DNA of 64,000 nucleotides from positions 62,001-126,000 of the forward strand of contig NZ_JAAGBB010000014.1 of the NCBI RefSeq assembly GCF_018129085.1, written 5' to 3'. Position 1 is the stretch's first letter. Each line of letters starts with the position of its first letter. Source of the DNA: Plastoroseomonas hellenica. GTDB lineage: Bacteria > Pseudomonadota > Alphaproteobacteria > Acetobacterales > Acetobacteraceae. Shown piece after piece: positions 53,353 through 61,869 of the stretch. Both the position numbers and the translations under genes were made by a program. A model generated the notes under the pieces. That model was given only the letters and a program-made list of their open reading frames with translations. It was not told the origin of the DNA and did not search any database.

Positions 53353-54765
53353 TCAGAAGACCATGAAGTCCGTATGGTTCAGGGCCTGCGTGACATCGAG
53401 CGGGTCAAGCGTCGCGAACCGGACTGCCGCAACGCCGCCGACACCATCGGCGTCATAGGACAGGGCGCCCGTCGTGCTGTCGTAGATGATGCGGTCACTC
53501 GCATCCGCAGCCGCGCCCCCCATGTGAAAGGCGGACGCGTTGAGCGCGCCGGTCGGCAGGGCGTTGAAGATCTGGCGGTCGAGCCAGATGGTGTCCTGTC
53601 CCAGCTTCATGTCGTCGATCTTGTCGACATTGGTGGCGGCGTTCAGGGCACTGTCGAAGTAGAACCGGTCCTGCCCAGCGCCGCCGATCAGCAGGTCCAT
53701 GCCGCCGCCGCCCCAGAGCTGGTCACCGTCGTTGCCGCCCATCAGGGTATTCGCGCCGTCATTCCCGAAGAGCTTGTCGTCGAAATTCGACCCGGTCAGG
53801 TTCTCGATATTGCGCAGCGTGTCGCCAGTGGCGTCGCCGCCATAGGTGGCACCGACCAGGCTGACGGTCACGCCGGAGAGGGATTCATAGTACTCGGCGG
53901 TGTCGACGCCATCGCCACCATCGAGCTGATCGCCGTCACCGCCGCCCTCCAGCCGGTCATCGCCCGCACCGCCCAGAAGCGTGTCCGTGCCCACGCCGCC
54001 ACGGAGCGTGTCCTGCCCGCCGAAGCCCTTGAGCGTATCGTTGCCCTGGGCGCCCTCCAGAACGTTCCCGAAGTCGGTGCCTTCGAACAGGTCGTCATAG
54101 GCGGAGCCGGAGAGGTTCTCGATGCCATACAGCGTATCGCCCTCGGCATCGCCGCCATAGCCGCGGCCGGGAGAGGAGTCAGGGGAGAGATAGACGCTGA
54201 CGCCCTGCTTGGAGGCTTCGTAGACCGCCTTGTCGATGCCTTCGCCGCCGTCGAGGCGATCGGCGCCGCCGCGGCCATCGAGCGTGTCGTTGTCCCATTC
54301 GCCGTTGAGCTCGTCGCCGGCTTCATCGGTGCCGCGGAGATAATCCCGTCCGATGCCGCCATAGAGGCTGCCATGGGCCTTCAGGGTGTCGTCGCCACCC
54401 ATGCCGAAGAGGGTGTCGCGACCGCCGCCGCCCTGGAAGTCGTTCGCGACGTCATTGCCGAACAGCAGATCGTCGTAGTAGGAGCCTGTGACATTCTCGA
54501 TGTCGAAATACAGATCGCCTTCGGCGGTGCCGTAGAGGCCGCCGCCGCTATTGAGGCTGACATAGACCCCCACATTGGAATCGTCGTAGATGACGCGGTC
54601 ATTGTCCGCGCCGCCATAGATCCTGTCGGCGCCAGCACCGCCCCGAAAGGTGTCGATGCCGCCGGCGCCCTTCAGGGTGTCGTCGCCGTCATAGCCCCAG
54701 AAGAAGTCGCTTCCTTCGGTGCCGCCAAGCTGATCGGCGCCGTTCGTACCGTGTTTGCTGGCCAT
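53353..54765 (-). CDS. RTX-type calcium-binding repeat protein, probably type I secreted
   Basis: This 470-residue acidic protein has no N-terminal signal. Glycine/aspartate nonapeptides of the GGxGxDxLxG type occur throughout (for example GGAGADRIYGG, GGAGDDRLEGG, GGNDGDQLWGG) and would fold as a calcium beta-roll. Three longer modules end in IENxTGSxxDDxLFGxD (near residues 88, 216 and 317). The final 90 residues (LGQDTIWLDRQIF to the hydrophobic end DFMVF) look like a type I secretion signal. It lacks the hydrophobic pore region of true hemolysins. No secretion genes are nearby. Confidence 0.9.
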   Translation of the reverse strand: MASKHGTNGADQLGGTEGSDFFWGYDGDDTLKGAGGIDTFRGGAGADRIYGGADNDRVIYDDSNVGVYVSLNSGGGLYGTAEGDLYFDIENVTGSYYDDLLFGNDVANDFQGGGGRDTLFGMGGDDTLKAHGSLYGGIGRDYLRGTDEAGDELNGEWDNDTLDGRGGADRLDGGEGIDKAVYEASKQGVSVYLSPDSSPGRGYGGDAEGDTLYGIENLSGSAYDDLFEGTDFGNVLEGAQGNDTLKGFGGQDTLRGGVGTDTLLGGAGDDRLEGGGDGDQLDGGDGVDTAEYYESLSGVTVSLVGATYGGDATGDTLRNIENLTGSNFDDKLFGNDGANTLMGGNDGDQLWGGGGMDLLIGGAGQDRFYFDSALNAATNVDKIDDMKLGQDTIWLDRQIFNALPTGALNASAFHMGGAAADASDRIIYDSTTGALSYDADGVGGVAAVRFATLDPLDVTQALNHTDFMVF

Positions 54766-54851
54766 GGATTGTCCCTTGCCTGTGTCGGATCACGTCCGGG
54801 CGCCGCAGGACGCCGCACCGGACAGACGACACTAAGCAGGGGCACCGGGCC

Positions 54852-54875
54852 GCCCTGTTCCGGTGGAAACAGGGC
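54852..54875. terminator. Hairpin after the third Bug receptor gene
   Basis: GCCCTGTT (54852-54859) pairs with AACAGGGC (54868-54875) around 8 bases, 14 bases past the Bug receptor stop on the minus strand. It would separate the hydratase-Bug unit from the RTX gene, whose promoter should lie in 54766-54851. Confidence 0.5.
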
Positions 54876-54888
54876 CGCCGCATCCGCG

Positions 54889-55866
54889 TCAGTCCAGCCG
54901 GATACTCGCGTTCCGGATCAGCTCCGCATAGCGCTGCGCGTCCCGCCGCAGCAGCGCAGCCGCATCATCCTGCGTCCCGCCGCCCGGCAGGAAGCCCGCT
55001 TCCCGGATGCGCGTGCGCAGCCCCTGATCGCCGAGCACCTTGTTCACCGCGGCCGACCAGCGCGCGGTGATCTCGGCCGGCGTATTGGCGGGCGCCATGA
55101 CCATGTACCAGACGCTGGAATCGAAGCCCGGGAAGCCGAGCTCGGCAACTGTCGGCACATCGGGCAGCCATTCCACCCGTTCCGGCATGGTGATCGCGAG
55201 CGCTTTCAGCGAACCGGCGCGGATATGCGGCAGGTTGGTCGGCAGCGTGTCGATGTTGAGGTCGACGCGGCCGGCGATCAGGTCGTTCACCGCCTGGCCG
55301 GTGCCGCGATAGGGCACATGGGTCATGCTGATGCCGGCGCGGATGCAGAGCAGTTCCGATGCCAGGTGCTGGGAGGTGGCGGCACCGGAGGAGGCGAAGT
55401 TGAGCTTGCCGGGATTGGCCTTGGCGTAGTCGATCAGCCCGCGCAGCGTGTCATAGGGCGCGTTCCGCGGCACCACGGCGACCAGCGGCACGGTGCCGGC
55501 CAGCGCCACCGCGGTCTGGTCGCGGATGATGTCGAAGGGCGGCGGCGTCATCAGCGGCGGCACCACGGCGCTGGCGCTGATCGTCGTCATCAGCATGGTG
55601 TAGCCGTCCGGGCGCGCCCGCGTCATGGCCGAGGCGGCGAGCGTGCCGCTGGCGCCAGGGCGGTTCTCGATCGCGACCGGCTGGCCGAATTCCTCGGCGA
55701 GGGCAGGCTGCAGGAAGCGCGCGATGATGTCGGTGCCGCCGCCCGGCGCGAAGCCGACCAGCATGGTGACGGGACGGCTGGGATAGGCCTGGGCGTGCAG
55801 GAGGCGTGGCGTAGCGCTCAGCAACGCCGCCGCGCCGAGCGCGCGGCGGGTGATCCGGGTATTCAT
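54889..55866 (-). CDS. Bug-family solute receptor (third copy)
   Basis: This is a 325-residue periplasmic receptor with a signal peptide (MNTRITRRALGAAALLSATP, cleavage near LLHAQA). Its Bug motifs are RPVTMLVGFAPGGGTDIIAR, VAIENRPGASGTLAASAMTR and VPYRGTGQAVNDLIAGRVDL. It is 34 bases downstream of the enoyl-CoA hydratase gene and divergent from the D-tartrate dehydratase, so tartrate or a related acid is a reasonable ligand guess. Confidence 0.93.
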   Translation of the reverse strand: MNTRITRRALGAAALLSATPRLLHAQAYPSRPVTMLVGFAPGGGTDIIARFLQPALAEEFGQPVAIENRPGASGTLAASAMTRARPDGYTMLMTTISASAVVPPLMTPPPFDIIRDQTAVALAGTVPLVAVVPRNAPYDTLRGLIDYAKANPGKLNFASSGAATSQHLASELLCIRAGISMTHVPYRGTGQAVNDLIAGRVDLNIDTLPTNLPHIRAGSLKALAITMPERVEWLPDVPTVAELGFPGFDSSVWYMVMAPANTPAEITARWSAAVNKVLGDQGLRTRIREAGFLPGGGTQDDAAALLRRDAQRYAELIRNASIRLD

Positions 55867-55900
55867 TCTTGAAGACTTCCTCTCGTCGTCTTGGTTGTCG

Positions 55901-56698
55901 TCAGCGGCCCTGCCAATTGGCCGGCCGCCGCGCGAGGAAGGCGTCGACGCCTTCCGCGAAATCGGCGCTGGTGAAGCACATGGTCACCAGGTCATCGCCG
56001 TGGGTGTTGCGTGCCGCTTCACGCAGGCGGCGCATCGCCTCCTTGGTGGCGCGCAAGGTCAGCGGCGCATGGCCCGCGACCAGCCGGGCCAGCTCCTCCG
56101 CCCGGGCATGCAGCGCCGCGGCATCGGGCAGGATCTCGTTCAGCAACCCGGCCGCCTTCGCTTCCTCCGCCTCGATCAGCCGTGCGGTGAAGACGAGGTC
56201 GATGACGCGCGCCGGACCGATCAGTGCCGCGAGGCGCGCATAATTCGCCATCGACAGGCAATTGCCGAGGGTCTTGGCGATCGGAAAGCCGATCTTCGCA
56301 TTGGCCGCACCGATGCGCAGGTCGCAGACCCCGGCGATGGCGGCGCCGCCCCCGGTGCAGGCGCCGGCGATCGCGGCGATGGTCGGCTTCGGGCAGCATT
56401 CGATCGCGGTCACGATGCGGTCGATCTTCGCCTCATAGTCGAGCGCATCCTGCGGACCCGAAAAGCTGCGGAACTGGGAGATGTCGGTCCCCGCCGCGAA
56501 GGCCTTCTCCCCGGCGCCGGTGATCACCCACGCCTTCACGGCGGGATCGGCGCCGATCTCGCCGGCCAGGCGATAGAGCCCCTCATACATCGGGAAGGTC
56601 ATGGCGTTGCGGGCCTGCGGCCGGTTCAGCACCGTCCAGGCGATGCCGCCATCCCGCACCTCGTGCAGCAGCTCGGGCTCGGCCGTATTGGTATCCAT
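55901..56698 (-). CDS. Enoyl-CoA hydratase/isomerase family protein
   Basis: This is a 265-residue crotonase-fold protein. The oxyanion-hole segments are KAFAAGTDISQF and IAGACTGGGAAIAGVCDLRI. In the second, the glutamates used by classical hydratases for water addition are not obvious, so it may be a CoA-ester lyase, isomerase or hydrolase. It heads a unit with the Bug receptor and is divergent from the tartrate dehydratase gene. Confidence 0.88.
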   Translation of the reverse strand: MDTNTAEPELLHEVRDGGIAWTVLNRPQARNAMTFPMYEGLYRLAGEIGADPAVKAWVITGAGEKAFAAGTDISQFRSFSGPQDALDYEAKIDRIVTAIECCPKPTIAAIAGACTGGGAAIAGVCDLRIGAANAKIGFPIAKTLGNCLSMANYARLAALIGPARVIDLVFTARLIEAEEAKAAGLLNEILPDAAALHARAEELARLVAGHAPLTLRATKEAMRRLREAARNTHGDDLVTMCFTSADFAEGVDAFLARRPANWQGR

Positions 56699-56757
56699 TT
56701 CCTGCGTTTCCCGGTTCGTCCATCGGGAGTCGATCCTCTGCGGCCGCCCCCGTCAAG

Positions 56758-56781
56758 CCGGCGGCTTGCCGAAGCCGCCGG
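56758..56781. promoter_or_regulatory. 10-bp hairpin in a divergent spacer
   Basis: CCGGCGGCTT (56758-56767) pairs with AAGCCGCCGG (56772-56781) around GCCG. It lies between the divergent hydratase and tartrate dehydratase genes, where no terminator is needed, so a regulatory or repeat role is more likely. Confidence 0.4.
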
Positions 56782-56815
56782 GTGGTGCGAACAGAAGCGC
56801 GACCGGAGCCAGCGG

Positions 56816-56870
56816 GCCGGTAGTCCGGCGAGCCAAGCCGCGCGGATGCGCGGCGCCCGGCGTATGAGGG
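56816..56870. repeat. Dispersed repeat R2, copy b
   Basis: It matches 44881-44936: GCCGG-TAGT-CCGGC (56816-56829), GA, GCCAA, stem GCCGCGC-GGAT-GCGCGGC (56837-56854), then GCCCGGCGTATGAGGG. The second stem has two base pairs swapped from G-C to C-G relative to copy a, while the GGAT loop is kept. As in copy a, it sits in the leader of a plus-strand catabolic gene, 19 bases before the ATG. Confidence 0.75.
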
Positions 56871-56889
56871 ATCTGAGGAGACGACGCCG

Positions 56890-58071
56890 ATGCGTATCGC
56901 CGATGTGAAGCAGGCCGTGGTGCCGATCAGCAGCGCCATCGCCAATGCCTATATCGATTTCTCCAAAATGACCGCCTCGGTCGTCGCGGTGACGATCGAG
57001 GATGGCGCCGGCCGCCGCGCCACCGGCTATGGCTTCAACTCCAATGGCCGCTACGCCCAGCCCGGCCTGCTGGCCGAGCGCTTCATCCCGCGCCTGACCG
57101 GCACGACGGAAGCCGAGATCACCCGCACCGATGGCGGGCTCGACCCGGTCGGCGCCTGGGCCGCGATGATGAAGAACGAGAAGCCCGGCGGCCATGGCGA
57201 CCGCAGCGTCGCGGTCGGCGTGCTCGACATGGCGCTCTGGGACGCAGCCGCGAAACTGGAGGGGGTGCCGCTCTGGAAGCTGCTGGCCGATCGCTACCGC
57301 GGCGGCCCGGCCGACGAGACGGCCTGGGTCTATGCCGCCGGCGGCTACTACCATCCCGGCAAGGGCGTCGATGCCCTGGTCGAGGAGATGAAGCGCTACC
57401 TCGACATGGGCTACAGCACCGTGAAGATGAAGATCGGCGGCGCCCCCGGCACGCCGCTCAAGGAGGCCCTCGCCGAGGACATGGCGCGGATCGAGGCGGT
57501 GGTGAAGCTGCTCGGCGGCGAAGGGTCCCGCCTCTGCGTCGACGTGAACGGGCGCTTCGGCCTGCACGCCGCGCTGACCTATGCGGCGGCGCTGCAGCCC
57601 ATGAATCTCCGCTGGTACGAGGAGCCGCTGGACCCCCTCGATTTCGCGACGCATGCGACCTTGGCCGAGCATTACCTGCCGCCGATCGCGACCGGCGAGA
57701 ACCTGTTCTCCATGCTCGACGCGCGGAACCTGATCCGCCATGGCGGGTTGCGGCCGGACCGCGACATCCTGCAATTCGACCCGGCGCTGTCCTACGGCCT
57801 GGTCGAATATCTCCGCACGCTCGAGATGATGGCGGCCCATGGCTGGTCGCCGCGCCGCTGCGTGCCCCATGGCGGCCACCAGTTCGCGCTCAATATCGCC
57901 GTCGGGCTCGGCCTCGGCGGCAATGAGAGCTATCCGGAGGTCTTCGCGCCCTTCGGCGGCTTCGCCGACGACACGCCGGTCACGGACAGCCGCATCCGCA
58001 TGCCGACCATCCCGGGCATCGGCTTCGAAGCGAAGTCGGCGCTCTGGGCGGTGCTCAAGGATCTCGCTTGA
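56890..58071 (+). CDS. tarD: D-tartrate dehydratase, enolase superfamily (TarD)
   Basis: This 393-residue enzyme dehydrates D-tartrate to oxaloacetate. It follows the characterised Bradyrhizobium enzyme closely: GYGFNSNGRYAQPGL, NEKPGGHGDRSVAVG, YAAGGYYHPGKG, then VKMKIGGAP with the catalytic Lys181. Metal ligands come from DVNGRF (Asp218), WYEEP and TGENLFS. The general acid/base histidine is in RCVPHGGHQF (His327). The ATG follows GAGGAG. Its stop overlaps the methyltransferase start (TTGA). Confidence 0.93.
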   Translation: MRIADVKQAVVPISSAIANAYIDFSKMTASVVAVTIEDGAGRRATGYGFNSNGRYAQPGLLAERFIPRLTGTTEAEITRTDGGLDPVGAWAAMMKNEKPGGHGDRSVAVGVLDMALWDAAAKLEGVPLWKLLADRYRGGPADETAWVYAAGGYYHPGKGVDALVEEMKRYLDMGYSTVKMKIGGAPGTPLKEALAEDMARIEAVVKLLGGEGSRLCVDVNGRFGLHAALTYAAALQPMNLRWYEEPLDPLDFATHATLAEHYLPPIATGENLFSMLDARNLIRHGGLRPDRDILQFDPALSYGLVEYLRTLEMMAAHGWSPRRCVPHGGHQFALNIAVGLGLGGNESYPEVFAPFGGFADDTPVTDSRIRMPTIPGIGFEAKSALWAVLKDLA

Positions 58072-58730
58072 GCGATGCCAGCCTGATCGCCGCGACCGCC
58101 GCGCGCTATGCCGGCGCCGGCCGCTTCGCCCAGGGTTTTGTCAGTGGCAAGCTGCGCCGGGACCCGGCGACGGCGGCTATCCTGGCGCTCGGCGCTGACG
58201 GCTTCGGCCATCTGCTCGATCTCGGTTGCGGGCGTGGGCAGCTCGCGCTCGCGCTGCTGCTGGCGGGCCATGCGACTGATGTCACCGGGCTCGACCGCGC
58301 CGGCAGCAAGATCGCGGATGCGGCGCGCGCAGCGGAGGGCCTGGCGGCGCGCTTCGAAGCCGCCGACCTCGCCACCGCGCCGCTGCCCGATTGCGACACC
58401 GCGATGCTGATCGACGTGCTGTACCAGATGCCGGGAGGGTTGCAGCGCGACCTGCTGACCCGCGTCGCGCGCGTGGCGCGGCGACGGGTGCTGATCCGCG
58501 CCTTCGACCCGGACCGCGGCTGGCGCAGCGCGGTCGGGTTCGCGATGGAAGGCGCCGGCCGTCTACTGCGCGGGGAGATCCGCCGCGCAGCGATCGCGCC
58601 GCTGCCGCTGCCCGCACTCGCAGCACCCCTGCAAGCCGCGGGCTTCGCGGTTCGCATCACCCCTTGCTGGCAGGGCACGCCATTGCCCAATGTGCTGCTG
58701 GTCGCGGAGCGTCAGCCGGATGCGTCATAG
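58068..58730 (+). CDS. Class I SAM-dependent methyltransferase
   Basis: This is a 220-residue protein. The SAM-binding motif I is LLDLGCGRGQLALALLLAG (about 46-64), GLDRAGSKIADAA is the acidic motif, and CDTAMLIDVLYQMPGGLQ is the post-motif region. The start is probably the TTG at 58068, overlapping the tarD stop; the next in-frame candidates would cut the conserved fold. The substrate is unknown. Confidence 0.82.
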   Translation: MSDASLIAATAARYAGAGRFAQGFVSGKLRRDPATAAILALGADGFGHLLDLGCGRGQLALALLLAGHATDVTGLDRAGSKIADAARAAEGLAARFEAADLATAPLPDCDTAMLIDVLYQMPGGLQRDLLTRVARVARRRVLIRAFDPDRGWRSAVGFAMEGAGRLLRGEIRRAAIAPLPLPALAAPLQAAGFAVRITPCWQGTPLPNVLLVAERQPDAS

Positions 58731-59577
58731 CCATGTCATGCTTGCCATGCTTCTCCTGCTCGCCTCCGGCGCCGCTGCGGCGCAGGAGGTGCGGCGCCCG
58801 GTGCTGGAGCTCGGCCTCATCGGCGGCGGCGGCCATGTCCCGGATTATCCGGCGGCCGATGAAGGGCGGCTGCGCGGCATCATCGCGCCCTTCCTGATCT
58901 ATCGCGGTGAGATCTTCCGCAGCGACGACCAGGGGGCGCGGCTGCGCGCGCTCAGGGGCGAGGATTTCGAGTTCTCGCTCAGCGCCTCCGGCTCCTTCCC
59001 GGTTTCCTCGGACGACAATGACGCACGGCGCGGCATGCCCGATCTCGATTGGATGGGCGAAATCGGGCCGACGCTCCGCCTCACGCTCTGGCGGGCCGGC
59101 GATGCCGCGTCGCCGCGCCGCATCCTGCTGGAGACGCCGGTGCGCGCGGTCTTCTCGACCGATTTCCGCTCCATCAGCCATCGCGGCTTCACCTTCGCGC
59201 CCGACATCGCCTTCGAGGCACGCAACTTCGTGCTGCCGAATGCCCGGCTGCGCGCCGGGATCGGCGTCACCTTCGGTGATCACCGCTTCATGGATTATTT
59301 CTACGGCGTCGCCCCGGAATTCGCCCGGCCGGGCCGCCCGGCCCATGACGCGCGCGCCGGCTATCTCGGCGCGCGGGCCAGCTTCTCCTACCGGGTGCCG
59401 ATCACCGAACGCATCGCCGTCGTCGCCGGCGCCCGTGTCGAGTATTTCGGCGCCGCGTCCAATCGCGACAGCCCGCTGTTCCGCCGGGACTGGAACCTCT
59501 CGGTCGCCGCCGGCTTCTCCTGGTCGCTCTGGCGGTCCGAAGCGACCGTTGCCGTCGACGACGATCCCTTCGACTGA
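58720..59577 (+). CDS. MipA/OmpV family outer-membrane protein
   Basis: This is a 285-residue protein with a signal peptide (RHSHVMLAMLLLLASGAAAA, cleavage before QEV) and a beta-barrel body. GGGGHVPDYPAADEGRLRGI near the mature start and the end FSWSLWRSEATV are typical of MipA/OmpV proteins, which scaffold murein enzymes or act as porins. The start overlaps the methyltransferase by 11 bases; ATG 58738 is an alternative. Confidence 0.88.
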   Translation: MRHSHVMLAMLLLLASGAAAAQEVRRPVLELGLIGGGGHVPDYPAADEGRLRGIIAPFLIYRGEIFRSDDQGARLRALRGEDFEFSLSASGSFPVSSDDNDARRGMPDLDWMGEIGPTLRLTLWRAGDAASPRRILLETPVRAVFSTDFRSISHRGFTFAPDIAFEARNFVLPNARLRAGIGVTFGDHRFMDYFYGVAPEFARPGRPAHDARAGYLGARASFSYRVPITERIAVVAGARVEYFGAASNRDSPLFRRDWNLSVAAGFSWSLWRSEATVAVDDDPFD

Positions 59578-59586
59578 CCGGGCCCG

Positions 59587-60834
59587 ATGTCCGCCAAGCT
59601 CACCCTCCTCCTCGTCGCACTCCTGCTCGTGCTGCTGCCCTGGGCCCTCTGGCGCATCGCGGCGGTCCGCGCGGTGGCGCCGCTCGCGGTGGTGCAGATC
59701 CTGGCCGGCATCGCGCTCGGCCCCTCGCTCCTCGGGCGGCTGGCGCCGGAGCTGCATGCGGCGCTGTTCACGCCCACGGCACTCGCGGCGGTGAACGGAT
59801 TGTCGGCGATCGGCGTGCTGCTCTTCGTCTTCGTCTCCGGCATGCATCTCGACATCGGCGCGCTGCGGCGCGATGGCCGCGGGCTGCCGGCGCTCGCCCT
59901 CGGCTCCTTCGCGCTGCCGCTCGCCCTCGGCGCCGGGCTCGGGGTCTGGGTCGCGGCCGCGGTGCCGGGTGCGCTCGGCCCGCGCGGCGGGCTGCCGGTC
60001 TTCGTGCTGGGTTTCGCGATCTGCATCGCGGTCACCGCGCTGCCGGTGCTGGCGGCGATCCTGAAGGAGCTCGGGCTGATCGGCACCCGCCTGGGTCAGA
60101 CCGCGCTCGCCGTCGCGGCACTGAACGATGCCGCGCTCTGGGTGGTGCTGGCGGTGCTGCTGGCGCTGGTCGCCGAAAGCGGGTTCGGCGTCGGCGCCAC
60201 CCTGGCGCTGACGGCGGGCTGGGCAGCGCTGATGCTCGGCGCGGTGCGGCCGCTGCTGGCACTGATGGCCCGCGGACCGGGCGGGGAAGCGCGCATGCTG
60301 ACGCTCGGTGCCGCCACGGCGCTGGCGGCGGCGGCCAGCGCGGAGGCGATCGGCCTCGACTTCATCCTGGGCGGCTTCGTCGCCGGCGCCATCATGCCGC
60401 CCGGGGCCCGCGCCGCGCTGATCGCGAAGATCGAGCCGGTGACCGTCACCGTGCTGCTGCCCTTCTTCTTCATGGCGAGCGGCCTCGCGACCGCGATCGA
60501 TCCTGCCTCCGGCGCTTTCCTGTCGGTGATGCTGCTGGCGACGGCGGCGACCATCCTCGGCAAGGTGGCGGGCATCGCCCTGCCGGCGCGCCGCGCCGGC
60601 GAAAGCTGGGCCTTCGCGCTCGCCCTCGGCGTCATGATGCAGACCAAAGGGCTGATGGAGGTCGTGGTGCTGACGGTGCTGCACCAAGCCGGACTGATCG
60701 GCGGCACGGTCTTCTCCGCCCTGATCGCCATGGCGGTGATCTGCACGGTGATTCCGGGGGCCCTAACCCGGGCGCTGGCGCGGCGGGCGGTTCAGAGCCT
60801 GCCGGCGAAGAGCGGCGCATCGGCCGCGAGCTGA
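59587..60834 (+). CDS. Cation/proton antiporter (CPA2 type)
   Basis: This is a 415-residue integral membrane protein with about twelve helices. LAVVQILAGIALGPSLLGRL near the N-terminus, ILKELGLIGTRLGQTALAVA with ALNDA after it, and MMQTKGLMEVVVLTVLHQ match Na+(K+)/H+ exchangers of the KefB/NhaA-like CPA2 family. There is no TrkA-N domain. The last 43 bases overlap the end of the convergent deacetylase gene. Confidence 0.9.
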   Translation: MSAKLTLLLVALLLVLLPWALWRIAAVRAVAPLAVVQILAGIALGPSLLGRLAPELHAALFTPTALAAVNGLSAIGVLLFVFVSGMHLDIGALRRDGRGLPALALGSFALPLALGAGLGVWVAAAVPGALGPRGGLPVFVLGFAICIAVTALPVLAAILKELGLIGTRLGQTALAVAALNDAALWVVLAVLLALVAESGFGVGATLALTAGWAALMLGAVRPLLALMARGPGGEARMLTLGAATALAAAASAEAIGLDFILGGFVAGAIMPPGARAALIAKIEPVTVTVLLPFFFMASGLATAIDPASGAFLSVMLLATAATILGKVAGIALPARRAGESWAFALALGVMMQTKGLMEVVVLTVLHQAGLIGGTVFSALIAMAVICTVIPGALTRALARRAVQSLPAKSGASAAS

Positions 60835-61700
60835 TCCAGCCGTTCGACGAAGGGGCGGGACTGGCGGCCGTCCAGCAACCCGGTCAGCCGCGGCGCCGCC
60901 ACGTCCCGGTTGCAGCGCAGAAACAGCCGCGCCAGCAGCCCTCGATCGCTGTGCCCGGCCCCGGCCCGCGCCGTGTCCACGTCATAAGGGTGGCAATAGG
61001 ACCAAAGCCCCTGGGCGTCCCGGTTCTGTTCCGAGAACTGCCGCAACCGCCAGGGCGGCAGGTAGCGGAGATACATCCCGCCCAGGAAAGGCAGCCCGAG
61101 CGGCCCGAGCCGTCCCAGCGGCACCGGGATCTCCAGCAGGCCGGAGGCGAAGCGGAAGGGCCGCCGCGGCGCCCCCGGCCAGCCATGCATCGGGTTCCAG
61201 GCCGGCACCACGGAAGAGGAGTAGCGGAACCCGGCTTCCGTCAGCACCGCCGCCGCCCAGGCGCTGCGCCGGGTCAGCGAGAACATCGGCGCCCGGAAGC
61301 CCAGGACCGGCCGGCCCGAGAGATCCTCCAGCAGCCGCTTGGCCTCGGTCAGTTCGGCGAGCAGCGTGGCCGGGGAGCCGTGTTCCAGCGCCCGATGGTA
61401 CAGCCCGTGGCAGGCCACCTCATGCCCCCGCGCCGCGATCTCCTGGACGAGGTCGGGGCGCCGGGCCGCGAGCACGCCCAGGATGAAGAATGTGCCGTGC
61501 CCGCCGCCGGCCTCGAGCAGGTCCATCAGCCGGCGGGTCATGATGACGCAATCGCGATCATCCGCCGGATTCTCGGGCTCGACATCCACGGTGAAGGTCA
61601 GCTCGGCCGGCAGCTCGGCGAACAGGCGCGCGGCGCCGGTGGCTGCCCTTGTTTGGCCACTTGGCGCTTGATATCCTTGGTATCCAGTGGAGGCGGTCAT
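60792..61700 (-). CDS. Polysaccharide deacetylase family protein (DUF3473-like C-terminus)
   Basis: This is a 302-residue NodB-fold protein. The catalytic/metal segment is FTVDVEPENPADD (about 39-51), followed by GTFFILGVLA, ARGHEVACHGLYHRAL and LGFRAPMFSLTRRSAW. The C-terminal LWSYCHPYDVD resembles the DUF3473 region of exopolysaccharide-associated deacetylases. There is no signal peptide. I chose the ATG at 61700 (MTASTGYQG) over longer frames. It is divergent from the ACP gene. Confidence 0.88.
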   Translation of the reverse strand: MTASTGYQGYQAPSGQTRAATGAARLFAELPAELTFTVDVEPENPADDRDCVIMTRRLMDLLEAGGGHGTFFILGVLAARRPDLVQEIAARGHEVACHGLYHRALEHGSPATLLAELTEAKRLLEDLSGRPVLGFRAPMFSLTRRSAWAAAVLTEAGFRYSSSVVPAWNPMHGWPGAPRRPFRFASGLLEIPVPLGRLGPLGLPFLGGMYLRYLPPWRLRQFSEQNRDAQGLWSYCHPYDVDTARAGAGHSDRGLLARLFLRCNRDVAAPRLTGLLDGRQSRPFVERLDQLAADAPLFAGRL

Positions 61701-61743
61701 GCGTTTTCCGCTTTCGGATCGGGCCGCATCTCTGGGTTGGCGT

Positions 61744-61788
61744 CGTTCGTTGCTCGTTCGTGAGATGGAGCCCCTCGGCTGCTCCATC
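61744..61788. promoter_or_regulatory. Repeat and hairpin in the deacetylase/ACP divergent spacer
   Basis: CGTTCGT occurs at 61744-61750 and 61755-61761 (11-base period). Just after it, GATGGAGC (61764-61771) pairs with GCTCCATC (61781-61788). The 169-base spacer must contain promoters for both divergent units; these are candidate control sites. Confidence 0.35.
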
Positions 61789-61869
61789 AAACGGGCTCCG
61801 GATGACGCGACGCGGGCGGCTTGGCAAGCGGCGTGACCGGGAATGGTGCCGGCGGACAGGAGAACGTCC

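Noticed and set aside
52762-55872. Plus-strand ORF of 1036 codons opposite the RTX and Bug genes
   Set aside because: It is the antisense of genes with clear family motifs; its open state comes from GC-rich codon bias and RTX repeats. It has no recognisable domain and no ribosome site.
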